Below, one piece after another: positions 11,763-22,289 of a stretch of 64,000 nt of DNA. Under the pieces are notes generated by a model. That model was not told where the DNA came from and ran no database searches. It saw only the letters and a list, made by a program, of their open reading frames with translations. The translations under genes and the position numbers were made by a program. This stretch comes from Terebella lapidaria (taxonomy: Eukaryota > Annelida > Polychaeta > Terebellida > Terebellidae): the NCBI GenBank assembly GCA_949152475.1, contig OX424559.1:35447119-35511118 (forward strand). Reading direction: 5' to 3'. Numbering within the stretch: the first letter of the stretch is position 1; the number at the start of each line of letters is the position of its first letter.

Positions 11763-13160
11763 AGGTGTAATGGCAGCGTGCAAAAGGTATAATGGCAGTG
11801 TGTACGAAGTGTAATGGCAGTGTGTTTGAGGTGTGTCGTAACTGCTATGGAGGTGTGTCATAACTGCTCTGGAGCTGTGTCATAACTGCTATGGAGGTCT
11901 GTCATAACTGCTATGGAAATATGTCATAACTGCTATGCAGCTGTGTCTTAACTGCTATGGAGGTGTGTTACAACTGCTATGGAGGTGTGTCATAACTCCT
12001 ATGGAGGTGTGCCATAACTGGTATGGAGTTGTGTCAGAACTGCTATGGAGGTTTGTCAACACTGCTATGGTGGTGTGTCAACACTGCTTTGGAGCTGTGT
12101 CATAACTGCTATGGAGGTGTGTCATAACTGCTATGGAGGTGTGTCAACACTGCTATGGTCGTGTGTCAGAACAGCTATGGAGCGGTGTCAGAACTGCTAC
12201 GAACGTGTATCCGTACTGCTATGGACGTGTGTCAGAACTTCGAGGGAGCTGTGTCAGAACTGCTATCGACGTGTGTCATAACTGCTATGGAGGTGTGTCA
12301 TAACTGCTATGGAGGTGTGTCATAACGGCTATGGACGTGTGTCAGAACTGCTATGGAGCTGTGTCATAACTGCTTTGGAGCTGTGTCAGAACTGCTATGT
12401 GGCTGTGTAAGAACTGCTATGGACGTGTGTCATAACTGCTGTGGAGGTTTGTCACAACTGATATGGAGGTGTGTCAGAACTGCTATGGAGCTGTGTCAGA
12501 ACTGCTATGTGGCTGTGTAAGAACTGCTATGGACTTGTGTCATAACTGCTGTGGAGGTTTGTCACAACTGCTATGGAGGTGTGTCATAACTGCTATGGAG
12601 GTGTGTCAGAACTGCTAAGTGGCTGTTTCAGAACTGCTATGGACGTGTGTCAGAACTGCTATGGAGCTGTGTCAGAACTGCTTTGGAGCTGTGTCAAAAC
12701 TGCTATGTGGATGTGTAAGAACTGCTATGGACGTGTGTCATATCTGCTATGGATGTGTGTTATAACTGCTGTGGAGCTGTGTCATAACTTCTATGGACGT
12801 GTGTCAGAACTGCTAAGTGGCTGTTTCAGAACTGCTATGGACGTGTGTCATAACTGCTATGGAGCTCTGTCATAACTGCTATGGACGTGTGTCGGAATTG
12901 CTATGGAGCTGTGTCAGAACTGCTATGGAGCTGTGTCAGAACTGCTATGTGGCTGTGTCAGAACTGCTATGGACGTGTGTCATAACTGCTATGGAGGTGT
13001 GTTATAACTGCTGTGGAGCTGTGTCAGAACTGCTATGGCCGTGTGTCAGAACTGCTAAGTGGCTGTTTCAGAACTGCTATGGACGTGTGTCATAACTGCT
13101 ATGGGGGTGTGTTATGACTGCTATTGAGCTGTGTCAGAACTGCTATGAATATTCGTCAAA
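11763..13160. repeat. 22-bp minisatellite array, block 3
   Basis: Starts with the same three atypical 22-bp edge units as block 2 (11,763-11,828), then standard units. It ends in the variant pair GAATATTCGTCAAAACTGAT that is the target of LINE-1; the block resumes at 22,290. Confidence 0.93.
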
Positions 13161-13377
13161 ACTGATAATAATAATAACTTTATTTCTCAAACCACCCCTA
13201 GCTGGGGCATGGGAGAGAGGATAACAAACATGTCAGAGCGTGACAAAAACATTCAACACCACAACGACTGTACCTGTACTGATGATTACAGTGACTGACC
13301 AACATCAGTTAGCAAGCACCATACTTAGTTCAACACACAATGTATACAGTATCGCCAGTCATCATAAATCAGACATT

Positions 13378-14201
13378 CTAGAGCACACTGTTAATTTCCT
13401 TAATTAACTTTACAAGATCCTTTAACTTCCTTCTACTGGATAAACTGAACAAATCTTTCATCTTCTGAGTATTTGGATTCAGTCTGTAATAGTGCTGCAG
13501 GTACCGCTTCCTGACATCAGCCAATTTATCACATTGGAAAATGTAATGGAACTCATCACCTATGAGACCTTTATCACATAGTTGACATATATTATTCATA
13601 AGATCAGTATGTGCTCTATTACAGACAGGCAGTTTTGAATTTCGACACCTAAATTTGCACAAAGTTGCAGCATCTGGATAATCTAGAATTTGAATGTACC
13701 TTTCCAATCCAAAGTTCTCTTTAAAGATCCTGTAGTTTAGGCACAGTGTATGATTCCAAACCTCTTCAAACCATGATTGCGTACTAATATCGTTCCCTCG
13801 TAATTTGATACAGTTCTTAAACCATTGTCTGGTACAAGTATACATGCAAAAATCAACATCCCAGAGATTAGAGAAACCTCTACGATCAAGTATACTTTTG
13901 ACACACGACAGCCATTTGGATTCGTAAACATTGTTGGTATACAGGTTTCTAACTAACTTATATAAGATACACGACAATTTCTGTTGTTTGCCAGTAACAA
14001 CCCTGAACCAGTAATTTACCATTCTGTTTTCAACAATATGGGAAATAGGTCTTTCCCCAGTTTCACCATACAACATACATGATGGAGTAGACCTTTTGAG
14101 ACCAAATAAACTTTTTAAAAAATTTCTATGAAATACATCAATCTGGGTTGTGTCCTCAAACCCCCAGACCTCACTGCCATACAATAAGATAGGTGTTATT
14201 A
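13378..14201 (-). pseudogene. LINE-1 ORF2, C-terminal part downstream of E1
   Basis: Minus-strand open frame of about 270 codons continuing LINE-1 ORF2 after the E1 interruption: TPILLYGSEVWGF, the conserved GERPISHIVENRMVNYW region, a C-terminal knuckle CQLCDKGLIGDEFHYIFQC, and the end LIKEINSVL. It aligns along its length with the C-terminal half of the LINE-2 frame at 24,427-25,716. Together with LFHSL at 18,098-18,113 it reconstitutes the LINE-2-like junction LFHYLIMPILLYGCEVWG, which fixes the E1 insertion point. On its own it has no promoter and is a dead fragment. Confidence 0.85.
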
Positions 14202-14399
14202 CCCTCGCCCCGATAGGGGGAGAGGGTATTGCAATTGGGTCTGTCAGTTTGTTACTTGCCGGAATCTGAAGATTTCGGCAAGTATGTTGGTTCGTTCGTG
14301 GATTTGTGGATTTGTGTGTTTGTTTGTGTCCAGCCTAGCGTCCACATTTACTACCTGATTTCTTGCAAACTTAGCGTACATAATCTCTAGGATACTGGG

Positions 14400-17030
14400 C
14401 AGAAAACGTCCTATTTTGGTGTATCTAGGTCAAAGGTCAAGGTCAAGGTCACGCAAAACGTTGAAAACACATAAGTGGTCATAACTTCGGTTCTAATGGT
14501 CCTAGAGACTTCAAATTAAGTGCATATTGTAGATAAGCTCGAGTTCTATCTTTTGTGTCCTTGACCTTGACCTTTGACCTTGACCTTGAGAAGCTCGCCT
14601 GAGGTCGAATATTTGACCTTGGAGGTCACCTCCTCCGATTTTCGATCTGATGCTTGGAAACGACGTGCGACTGGTCCCTTATGCTCAATGTCAATTTTTA
14701 GCTCGATCGGTCGATTCGTTATGACGTAATTGGCGTTTCTATGGCAACGAAATCGGTCCCATTATAAGCGAAATTGCATGTTTCAAGCTGTCCATGCTGA
14801 TGAAAGCGTCAATAATGTGCGTAAAAATCTAATGATACACCTGTTTATAGCCAAAGACGAGGTCTTTCGTTCCACGAAATTTCAAGGTCAAAGGTCGAAA
14901 GTTAAGGTCAATATTGACCCGCAAGTGAAAACCACGTAGGTCACTATAACTCAGGAAGTAAGCAAGATAGAGACACGAAAGTAAATCCACAGGATTGCAA
15001 TCACTTAGCCTAACAACTTTTGTATTTACACTTAAGGCGTATGACCCATAGCCTTTGCAAGCGCCTGAGGTCGAAATTGACCTCAAAAATGACCTTGACC
15101 TTGACCATTTGCAAAAATATCGAGTAGTAGCTCATTTGAAAGGTCTTCGAGAGTACTTTTCATATCTGTTATCATTTTTGGAATCGGACGTCAATTGACG
15201 TCATAATGACGTCAAACGTGATTTCAGACTGACATTTAGGTCTTTTGAATGTCAGATGTGCAAAGTTATAGCATTTACTGCAGATCAAACAGATGCGAAC
15301 GATGTGGATTTTTTCTATGATGGTCTCTATCAATTTTTAGCTCAATTGATGTATCCATTTTGACGTAATTGACGTTTTTGTGGCAACAAATCGGTGAAAT
15401 TTCAAAGGAAACTCATTATTTGAAGATATTATGATCTTGTCCAGTGATAATGTAACATATATCAACAGAATTTCATCATGCATATTCAAAAACTCCATCC
15501 ACACTATGTTTGCAGCATAGAATTGATGACAAATGACGAAGGTCAAGGTCATGCAAAATGTCTGAAACACATAAGAAGCCATAACTCCGGTTCTAATCGT
15601 AGTAGAGACTTCAAATCAAGTGCATATTGTAGATGAACTCGAGTTCTATTTTCTGTGACCTTGATCTTGACATTTGACCTTGACCTTGAGAAGTTCGCCA
15701 TGAGGTGAATGTCAAGGTCAAGTACCAAGGTCAGCGCACCATATCGAGTAGTATATCGATGGAAAGGTCTTGAGCCCCTGATTCCAGTGATATCTTATTT
15801 TTGGCGCTGCGATGTACACTGACGTCACAATGACGTCATAAACGTCAAATTTCCGAAATTTTAAATGGCCATAACATCGTCAATACTGTATGGAATCTCT
15901 TGAAACTTGGTATGCATATTGACAGCACTGACCTTCACGAATTGAGGTACAAAGGTCAAAAGTCAAGTTCAAGGTCATCAAAATCCCAGAAAAACACCTT
16001 TTTGGTAATAACATCTGCCTGAATTGTCGGAGGCTCATGAAATTTAAATCGTACCATTCAGAAGGATAATATGGCGTTCAGACGACGATGTCATTGATAT
16101 GAATGACCTTGAACTTGGTCAGAAATTTGAGGTCACATGAGCAAAATCTCGAGGTCAAATTTTCAAACTAACTGAAACCTATCAAGTAGTATATCAAATG
16201 GAAGGTAATGATCGCTTGATACATACTATTCCATTCGTTTTGATATGTGACGTTTATTGACGTCACAGTGACGTCATCAACGTCATTTTTTTGAAGATTC
16301 AAATGGCCTTAGTGTCCACAATTGTTATTCGACTCTGATGAAAGTGTTCAAGTATATTCCGCATCTCCATGCACAGGCAATGCACAATTTTCGTGACCCA
16401 AGGTCAAAGGTCAAGGTCAATGAAAAGGTCAAAATTACATAAATGACCATAACTTTGGTTTGGTCATTTAAGAGTTCAAACTAGGAACATATTATAGCAT
16501 ATCAAAAGGCCTTTTTTAAAATGATTTTGAATGTCACTTTGACCTTGATGCCTGAGGTCAAAATTGACCTCAAAAATGGCCTTGACTTTGACTTTTTGCG
16601 AATATATCGAGTAGTACCTTTTTTAAAGGTCTTTGGGAGTACTTTCCAAATATGATTTTATTTTCGAAATCTGACATAATACAACGTCATAATGATGTGT
16701 TTTAATGAACAAATTTGGTGAAATTTCAAAGAAACTCATTTGATTTTTCGCCCTCTAGCGTCCACAATTCTCGCTGGATTTCTTTCAAAGTTAGTGTGCA
16801 TATCCTGTAGTCTCATTTCTCGCGACTGCACACTTTTGGTGATTCTAGGTCAAAGGCCAAGGTCATGGAAAAGGTCAAAATCACATAAACGGCTATAACT
16901 TCAGAACTAATCATTGAAAACAGTTTGATCCAGAAAATATTGTAGCATATTAAAAGTCCTCCCTTGAGGGACCTTGATCGTGTCATTTGACCTTGACATT
17001 ACAGCTCAAGGTCAAAGTTCTCTTTTTTCC
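14400..17030. repeat. AGGTCA-rich interior of E1
   Basis: Many clusters of AGGTCA and its complement TGACCT, for example AGGTCAAAGGTCAAGGTCA at 14,427-14,445 and near 16,400, and opposed clusters near 14,560-14,590 and 15,660-15,690. Larger diverged units are visible: the block GAGACTTCAAATTAAGTGCA near 14,505 recurs near 15,606 with changes. AGGTCA is the nuclear-receptor half-site, and AGGTCA-A-AGGTCA has DR1 spacing. Whether any receptor binds is not known. Open frames such as the one near 16,974-17,471 are spurious. Confidence 0.75.
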
Positions 17031-18060
17031 ATTCCGGCAAGTACTCGCTGTACCAGCGAAGGCTTTCAGCCGTCAAGTCAGCAGCAGCGAGCGATTTCAT
17101 TTGTTTGTTTGTTTGTCTGTCCGCGCGCATATCTCGAAGAAGAATGGTCCGATCGATCTAAAACTTATGGGAATGAAGCGGTATCGCCGTGGCTCGGTCC
17201 TCCTCAAATTTTGTACAAATCGGATAAAAACGGTTGCCATGGCAACGGAAAAAGTGAAAATCACATAATTGGCTCTAACTCCGGTTCTACTAGATATTAT
17301 TTTTTCCACCTATTTTTGTATTTTTCTGTGGCCAATTCCCGATCGTATGGTGTACAGCCGATAGTCGTAAGACGAAAACTCTCTATTTTCGCCCGATGTC
17401 GAAAAATTGGGGGTCACGGTTTCGAACTTTTTTGGCCAGCGACGTTTCAGTGCAAATGTCCGCGCTCATGACTCAAAGGCAAACAGTCCGATCGATTTGA
17501 AATTGATAGGACAAGAGTGCTATGGTGGTGGCTCAGTCCCTTTAAAATTTTACCAAAATCGGATGGAAACTGTTGCCATGGCAACGGAAAAGAGAAAATC
17601 ACATCATTGGCTCTAACTCCGGTTCTACTTGATATTAATTTTTCCAACTATTTTCGTATTTTTCTTTGGCCAATTCCCGATCGTTTGGTGTACGACCGAT
17701 GGTCGTACGACGAAAACTCTCTATTATCGCCCGATGTCGAAAAATTGGGGGTCACGATTTCGGTCATTTTTGGCCAGCGACGTTTCAGTGCAAATGCCTG
17801 CGGTCATAACTCAAAGGCAAACGGTCCGATCGATTTGAAATTTTATAGGGCTGGAGTGCTATGGTAGTGGCTCAGAAAATGATTGCCATGGCAACGGAAA
17901 AAAGGAAATCACATAATTGGCTATAACTCCGGTTCTAATCAATATTAAATCTTCAACCTATTTTTGTAGTTTTCTTTGGCCATTTCCCAATCGTATGGCG
18001 TACAACCGATGGTCTTAAGACCAAAACTCTCAATTATCGCCTAATTTTAGTGACTTAATC
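17031..18060 (+). repeat. ~330-350-bp tandem units at the right end of E1
   Basis: Three units starting near 17,150, 17,480 and 17,830, each with GGTCCGATCGAT-type lead, GCCATGGCAACGGAAAA, CACATAATTGGCT and CCGATGGTCGTA-like blocks. They are homologous to the units at 2,627-3,887 and 7,571-9,475. There is no protein domain. Confidence 0.8.
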
Positions 18061-18095
18061 TGAAGGGCGAGGGTCTGCAATCTCTGATTGTCTCG

Positions 18096-20883
18096 TTAAA
18101 CTATGGAACAGTTTAATCTGGATGTCAAGTGGTAAATGTAGTTTCTTGGTTTTACCTGTTAAGCTGTACAAAGCTTTTCTGGCTTGGGTCACAAAATCAG
18201 ACATAGCTTTACGAAATGAATTGTTATAATTAAAGTTGATACCTAAATAAGTATATTGGAAAACAATTTCCAATTCAGTATCGCCGAAGTTAACTGTTGG
18301 TAGTTTCCTTATTTTGCCTCTAGAAAACACCACGACCTTCGTTTTACTTGTGTTCACAGTGAGGCGCCACTGGTTACAATACATCAGTGTGGCACCCAGA
18401 GCCAGTTGAAGGTCATGTTCACTTTCGGATAAAAATAATGGTATCATCTGCATACAAAAGTACAAAAAAGATGTAAAAAAAGGTCCATGGTATCATCACA
18501 TACCAAAATTATTGATATCAGAGGTTAGGTCTCTCAAACCATTATAAGCTGTACACAGGTGTGAGTCAAAATCATTCAAGTACAATGCGAACAGTAGTGG
18601 TGATAAATTTTCTCCTTGACGTACACCAATATTGCAGGCAAAATACTCAGAGTATTCAGTTCTGGACAATTTAACACATGATTTGGCATTGAGATACATA
18701 TTCTTTATAACAGTGAATATTTTCCCATTGACACCAGACGCGACAAGCTTCATCCACAGGGATGATCTATCCACCATATCAAACGCCTTTTTATAGTCAA
18801 TAAACGCACAGTATACCCTTTTGTGTTTACGAAGATATAAATCAATAACAGTGTGCAAAACAAAATTGTGATCAATGGTTGAATAGCCTTGGCGAAAACC
18901 TGCTTGCTCTTCCCCTATTATACCACAGGACTCCACATAACTAGTCAAACGTATACCAATAAGAGCAGTGAACAACTTACCTACACAACTTAAAATTGTA
19001 ATACCCCTATAATTATCTGGGTTAGATCTATTCCCCTTTCCCTTGTACAGAGGCTTTATTAACCCCAGACACCAACTGATAGGTATCAAGCCTGAATCAA
19101 GTACAGTATTAAATAACCTGTTTATAATTAAAATCATCCTGTGAGGGCAATTTTTCAGAAATTCATTGATTATTAGGTCCGGGCCATAAGCCTTCCCATT
19201 TTTAAGTTTACGAGTGACATATAATATTTCTTCAGGTGTAAAGGGCCTGTTGATAGACTCATTTATAGAATGCATTGACACTGAAGGATCCATAGGAGGA
19301 CCACTATCATTACATTCATTATTATCGTTATCAGCTTGGGCAAGGTTCTTGAAGTGATCATAAAATAATTGCAAGTCCATCTCATTCGTACTACAATGCG
19401 AGTCCCCACCTGCATCGTTAAGCAATGACCAAAATTCTTTTGGATTTGAGGCCTGACAACTCCTCAATTTATCATGGACTGTTTTGAAATAGTTTTTTGA
19501 GTGCTTTTTAACAAACTTTTTATAATCCTTATACAATAGACTTAGCTCATCTTGCATCTTTAGTTTTCCATGCCCCTTACGAATTATATTACGTTTCATT
19601 TTGAAGTATTGTGCCCGTTTTAGTTTACATTCTCTATTAAACCACGGCTTACTGTCTTTGCGCCTTGACTTATTCCCAGTAAAAACCCTACTTTTAGCTC
19701 TACTTGTGTCCTTGACTACTCCTACTTTATCGGCAACTTGTAATATAACATTGTTCAGTCCTGTACAAATATTGTCAATTGTATCTTGGTTGGTACCTGC
19801 AGGTCCAACTCTATCCACCTGATCAAGTGATACTTCAAGTGCTACCATAAGTTCATCACTGAAATTATTGATAAACTCTTGTTTCACTTGTGGATCCCAT
19901 TTGATCCTAGTATTAACCAATGCACTATTAATATTATTATCAAGTCTGCTGTGATTTGTACTACAAACAGTATTTTCATCACGCACACGTGTGCCCTGGG
20001 TGCACCGCAAAGTTACACATACTGGTGAGTGAACATCCGAAATGCAACTGTCAAACACGTCTACATAGAAACTACTTATATTAGGTATCAGACACGGGGA
20101 CACTATTACATAGTCAATAGTACTAGAACCCCTTGAAGAAGTACAAGTATATTTGCCTATAAGTCTGTCTTCCCCTAATCTCCCATTAGCAATAAGTAAG
20201 TTCAAACATTTACACAAATCAACAAGAAATTTTCCATTATTATTCACATGTAAATCTTGATTACAGCGCTTCTTAATACAACTAGAGTCGACAGAGTCAT
20301 GTACATTATCATCAAGTATGCTTTCAAAAGCATCGATACCACAAGACTCCGCCAAAAATTCATTAACCTGGAGCGTGTCATCCAATAAACCAGTTCGAGC
20401 ATTGAAGTCACCTACTAACAAAATAGGTACTTCTAATTTGGATTTTAAATCCACAATATCCTGGGACAATTCTTCAAACATACATTTATCATAATGTACA
20501 GAGCCCTCATGAGGGAAATACACAGCACCAATTATCATATCACATGTGCTATTAGGAATTGATATATGCAACCACAAGACATATGTACAGTCAGTACTTA
20601 CAATCCTGGAGTACTTAACATGACTATCTTTAACAAACAGACATAACCCATGAACACCACCATGGTTGCCATTTTCGTCCAGCTCAGAGAAATATGTGAA
20701 TCCTTCAACATGTTCACCAGACAAATCCCCAGCCACTTTGGTTTCACTACAGCAAATTATTTCAAAATTACAAACATAGCTTGGAAAAATACCCAGTTTA
20801 ATTTTGCTCGCAAGACCACAGACATTAATAGCACAAATGCTTAATGTTAGGTACTCCAGCTCCTCTCTAACTGGGTAACTGTC
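18096..20883 (-). pseudogene. LINE-1 ORF2, endonuclease and reverse transcriptase part
   Basis: Minus-strand frame starting immediately after the ORF1 stop TAG and in the same frame as ORF1. It opens DSYPVREELEYL, then the apurinic-type endonuclease start LSICAINVCGLASK, GDFNARTG, STIDYVIVSP and SDVHSPV, followed by RT motifs NPDNYRGITILSCVGKLF, EQAGFRQGYSTIDHN, CAFIDYKKAFD and GVRQGENLSPLLFALYLND. The frame is open to 18,496, then broken around the YADD box (YADDT is still readable near 18,440), and resumes as TVNTSKTKVVVFSRGKIR to LFHSL where E1 begins. No ATG precedes the endonuclease domain, so ORF2 presumably depends on readthrough or reinitiation. Confidence 0.85.
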
Positions 20884-22209
20884 CTATTCTCTGGGCAACA
20901 TGGGCGGAGGCAGCAGCTGATGGTCTGGCGAGGGTGAGAGGGCGGCATGCGGTTGATGGTAGAAGCTGGCACTCGCTGGAGCAGAGTATTGTTGATTATG
21001 TGGCCTCTGAATGTTGATAAGCGGTTGGTTGGCAGGCGTCATAACATATCCCTGGTTGAAAGGTGGGTGCAGGTTGGAGTCCCTCGTCACTGGGACGCTG
21101 TCCATGTGCATCTGACCGGGAGCCGCCGGGAAGTCAGCGGGTGTCCGAGGGGACTGCAACAGACGAGGTGTGGGACTGGCGGCAGTACTGACGTTACCAA
21201 TATTTGACTGCGACATGGGTTGAAGGTATTGGTCGGAGTCTGGATACATTGGCTGTTGACCCTGGAGCCGGGAGCCTGGACCGGGTTGGAGGGGCTGTCT
21301 ATCAGAGTAGGTCGCCTGGTCTTTCTTCATCAACACCCCATGACTGGTAACTCGCAGTGTGTTGCCACCTGGTATATAATCGAGCAGTGTTTTAGTGTTC
21401 CTCTCGATGATCCTTTCAGTATGTGTTTTGCTAGCTCTGAGGAAGACACGTGAGAAGTCACGGTGGCCCCTGAGGTTGGTCTTGGCTCGCAGTACCTTTA
21501 TCTTCTGGTCAAGGGAGGCGAATGCAATCTTGAGTAACCCTGGGCCGCTTGTTTTGTTTCTCATGCGAAGTGCTTCAATGATCTCCACATCCCCCGACAG
21601 CCCTAAGGCTGCCACAAGAGACTTGGCTATTCTTAGCACGTCTTCATGCGGCTCTTGAGGTACCCTGGTTGCTACCACTGTTAGCTCACAGTTAGCAACC
21701 CCAGACTCTGGCTGACCCACTGGTGTTGCTGCCTCTAGGACCGCAATGCGCTGAAGCAAGTTGTCCAGATCTGACTGTTTAGGCACACTGTCACAAATTG
21801 TTTCAATCGCAGCAACACGGTTGTCAAGACTGGATATATCGGAGGATAATGTTTGCTTGAGGCTGATCACTTCGTTTTTGACCTCCAAGAGTTCACATTT
21901 CAGCTCGCCAATCGTAGTCTGCATACACCTCTCTAGCATGGTTTGAGAGTGTTTTATGTCTGCCATGTCTCTGCATAGGCGCTGGAACATTGTTATCAAT
22001 GGGACACCAGTCGGATCTGTCAGAGATGGGTCATCAGATATTGCTGGCGGAGGCACAGACAGGGGCACAGATGCTAACTGAGTTTGACTTGATGTAGCCA
22101 TGGTAGCGACGAAAGCTATGTTCTGTCTCTTTACCGGGGTCCCTCCTACACTGCTGTTAGAAGAACTACGAGACTTCTCCTTCAGAAGTGTCTCCACATT
22201 GAAATTCAT
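20884..22209 (-). CDS. LINE-1 ORF1 protein (coiled coil plus RRM-like nucleic-acid-binding region)
   Basis: Intact 441-codon frame, start ATG giving MNFNVETLLKEKSRSSSNSS, stop TAG at 20,884-20,886. A Ser-rich N-terminus is followed by a predicted coiled coil at about residues 80-165 (heptad-like MFQRLCRDMADIKHSQTML and LDNRVAAIETI), then a region at about 185-300 with LTVVATRVPQEPHEDVLR, LLKIAFASLDQKIKVLRAK and RVFLRASKTHTER that resembles L1/Tx1-type ORF1 RRM-like modules, then a Pro/Gln-rich tail. Such proteins bind element RNA as oligomers. Homologous throughout to the LINE-2 ORF1 at 27,949-29,127. Function is inferred from organisation and domain pattern only. Confidence 0.85.
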   Translation of the reverse strand: MNFNVETLLKEKSRSSSNSSVGGTPVKRQNIAFVATMATSSQTQLASVPLSVPPPAISDDPSLTDPTGVPLITMFQRLCRDMADIKHSQTMLERCMQTTIGELKCELLEVKNEVISLKQTLSSDISSLDNRVAAIETICDSVPKQSDLDNLLQRIAVLEAATPVGQPESGVANCELTVVATRVPQEPHEDVLRIAKSLVAALGLSGDVEIIEALRMRNKTSGPGLLKIAFASLDQKIKVLRAKTNLRGHRDFSRVFLRASKTHTERIIERNTKTLLDYIPGGNTLRVTSHGVLMKKDQATYSDRQPLQPGPGSRLQGQQPMYPDSDQYLQPMSQSNIGNVSTAASPTPRLLQSPRTPADFPAAPGQMHMDSVPVTRDSNLHPPFNQGYVMTPANQPLINIQRPHNQQYSAPASASFYHQPHAALSPSPDHQLLPPPMLPRE

Positions 22210-22289
22210 GGCCGGGACATAGTTGACACCATTCGTTACAGTCGGGAGATGAGCAATCGATTACCACCCGTGATCATACACCACCTGGG

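Larger units (their letters stand above)
7263..13160. repeat. Macro-repeat unit 2
   Basis: Near-identical repeat of 2,322-7,220. The main differences are absence of the MITE, two extra 328-bp units between 7,591 and 8,248, and a longer terminal 22-bp block. Substitutions are sparse, indicating recent duplication or ongoing homogenisation. Confidence 0.88.
14202..18095 (+). mobile_element. E1: 3.9-kb unclassified element inserted in LINE-1 ORF2, TTA duplication
   Basis: Interrupts LINE-1 ORF2 with TTA on both sides (14,199-14,201 and 18,096-18,098); removing it restores the LINE frame without gap. The left end is a strong hairpin CCCTCGCCCC-GATA-GGGGGAGAGGG (14,202-14,226). A second stem ACTTGCCG/CGGCAAGT follows at about 14,252-14,282. 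The right end has CAATC-TCT-GATTG (18,079-18,091) five bases from the terminus. The right end is also present at 3,887 and 9,475, confirming a dispersed family. The interior is AGGTCA-rich (14,400-17,030) then ~330-bp tandem units. No transposase, Rep/helicase or RT frame is seen and there are no long terminal inverted repeats, so the class is unknown. Confidence 0.8.
13168..22289 (-). mobile_element. LINE-1: near full-length APE-type non-LTR retrotransposon, split by E1
   Basis: Inserted in the 22-bp array on the minus strand and flanked by a 7-bp target duplication ACTGATA (13,161-13,167 and 22,290-22,296). The unoccupied site is preserved at 35,075-35,081. The 3' end is a short ATT-type tail, and a CCCC-loop-GGGG hairpin lies at 13,195-13,207. 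Without the 3,894-bp E1 insertion the element is about 5.2 kb: 5' UTR, ORF1 (441 codons), then ORF2 with endonuclease, RT and C-terminal zinc knuckle. ORF2 is broken near the YADD box and by E1. Clade uncertain; the RT box RQGENLSPLLFALYLND is shared with LINE-2 and LINE-3 but the elements belong to different subfamilies. Confidence 0.9.

Noticed and set aside
14202-18095. Classification of E1 as a Helitron
   Set aside because: The left end is not TC, the right end is CTCG rather than CTRR, and a 3-bp duplication fits better than insertion without duplication. A hairpin near the right end alone is not sufficient.
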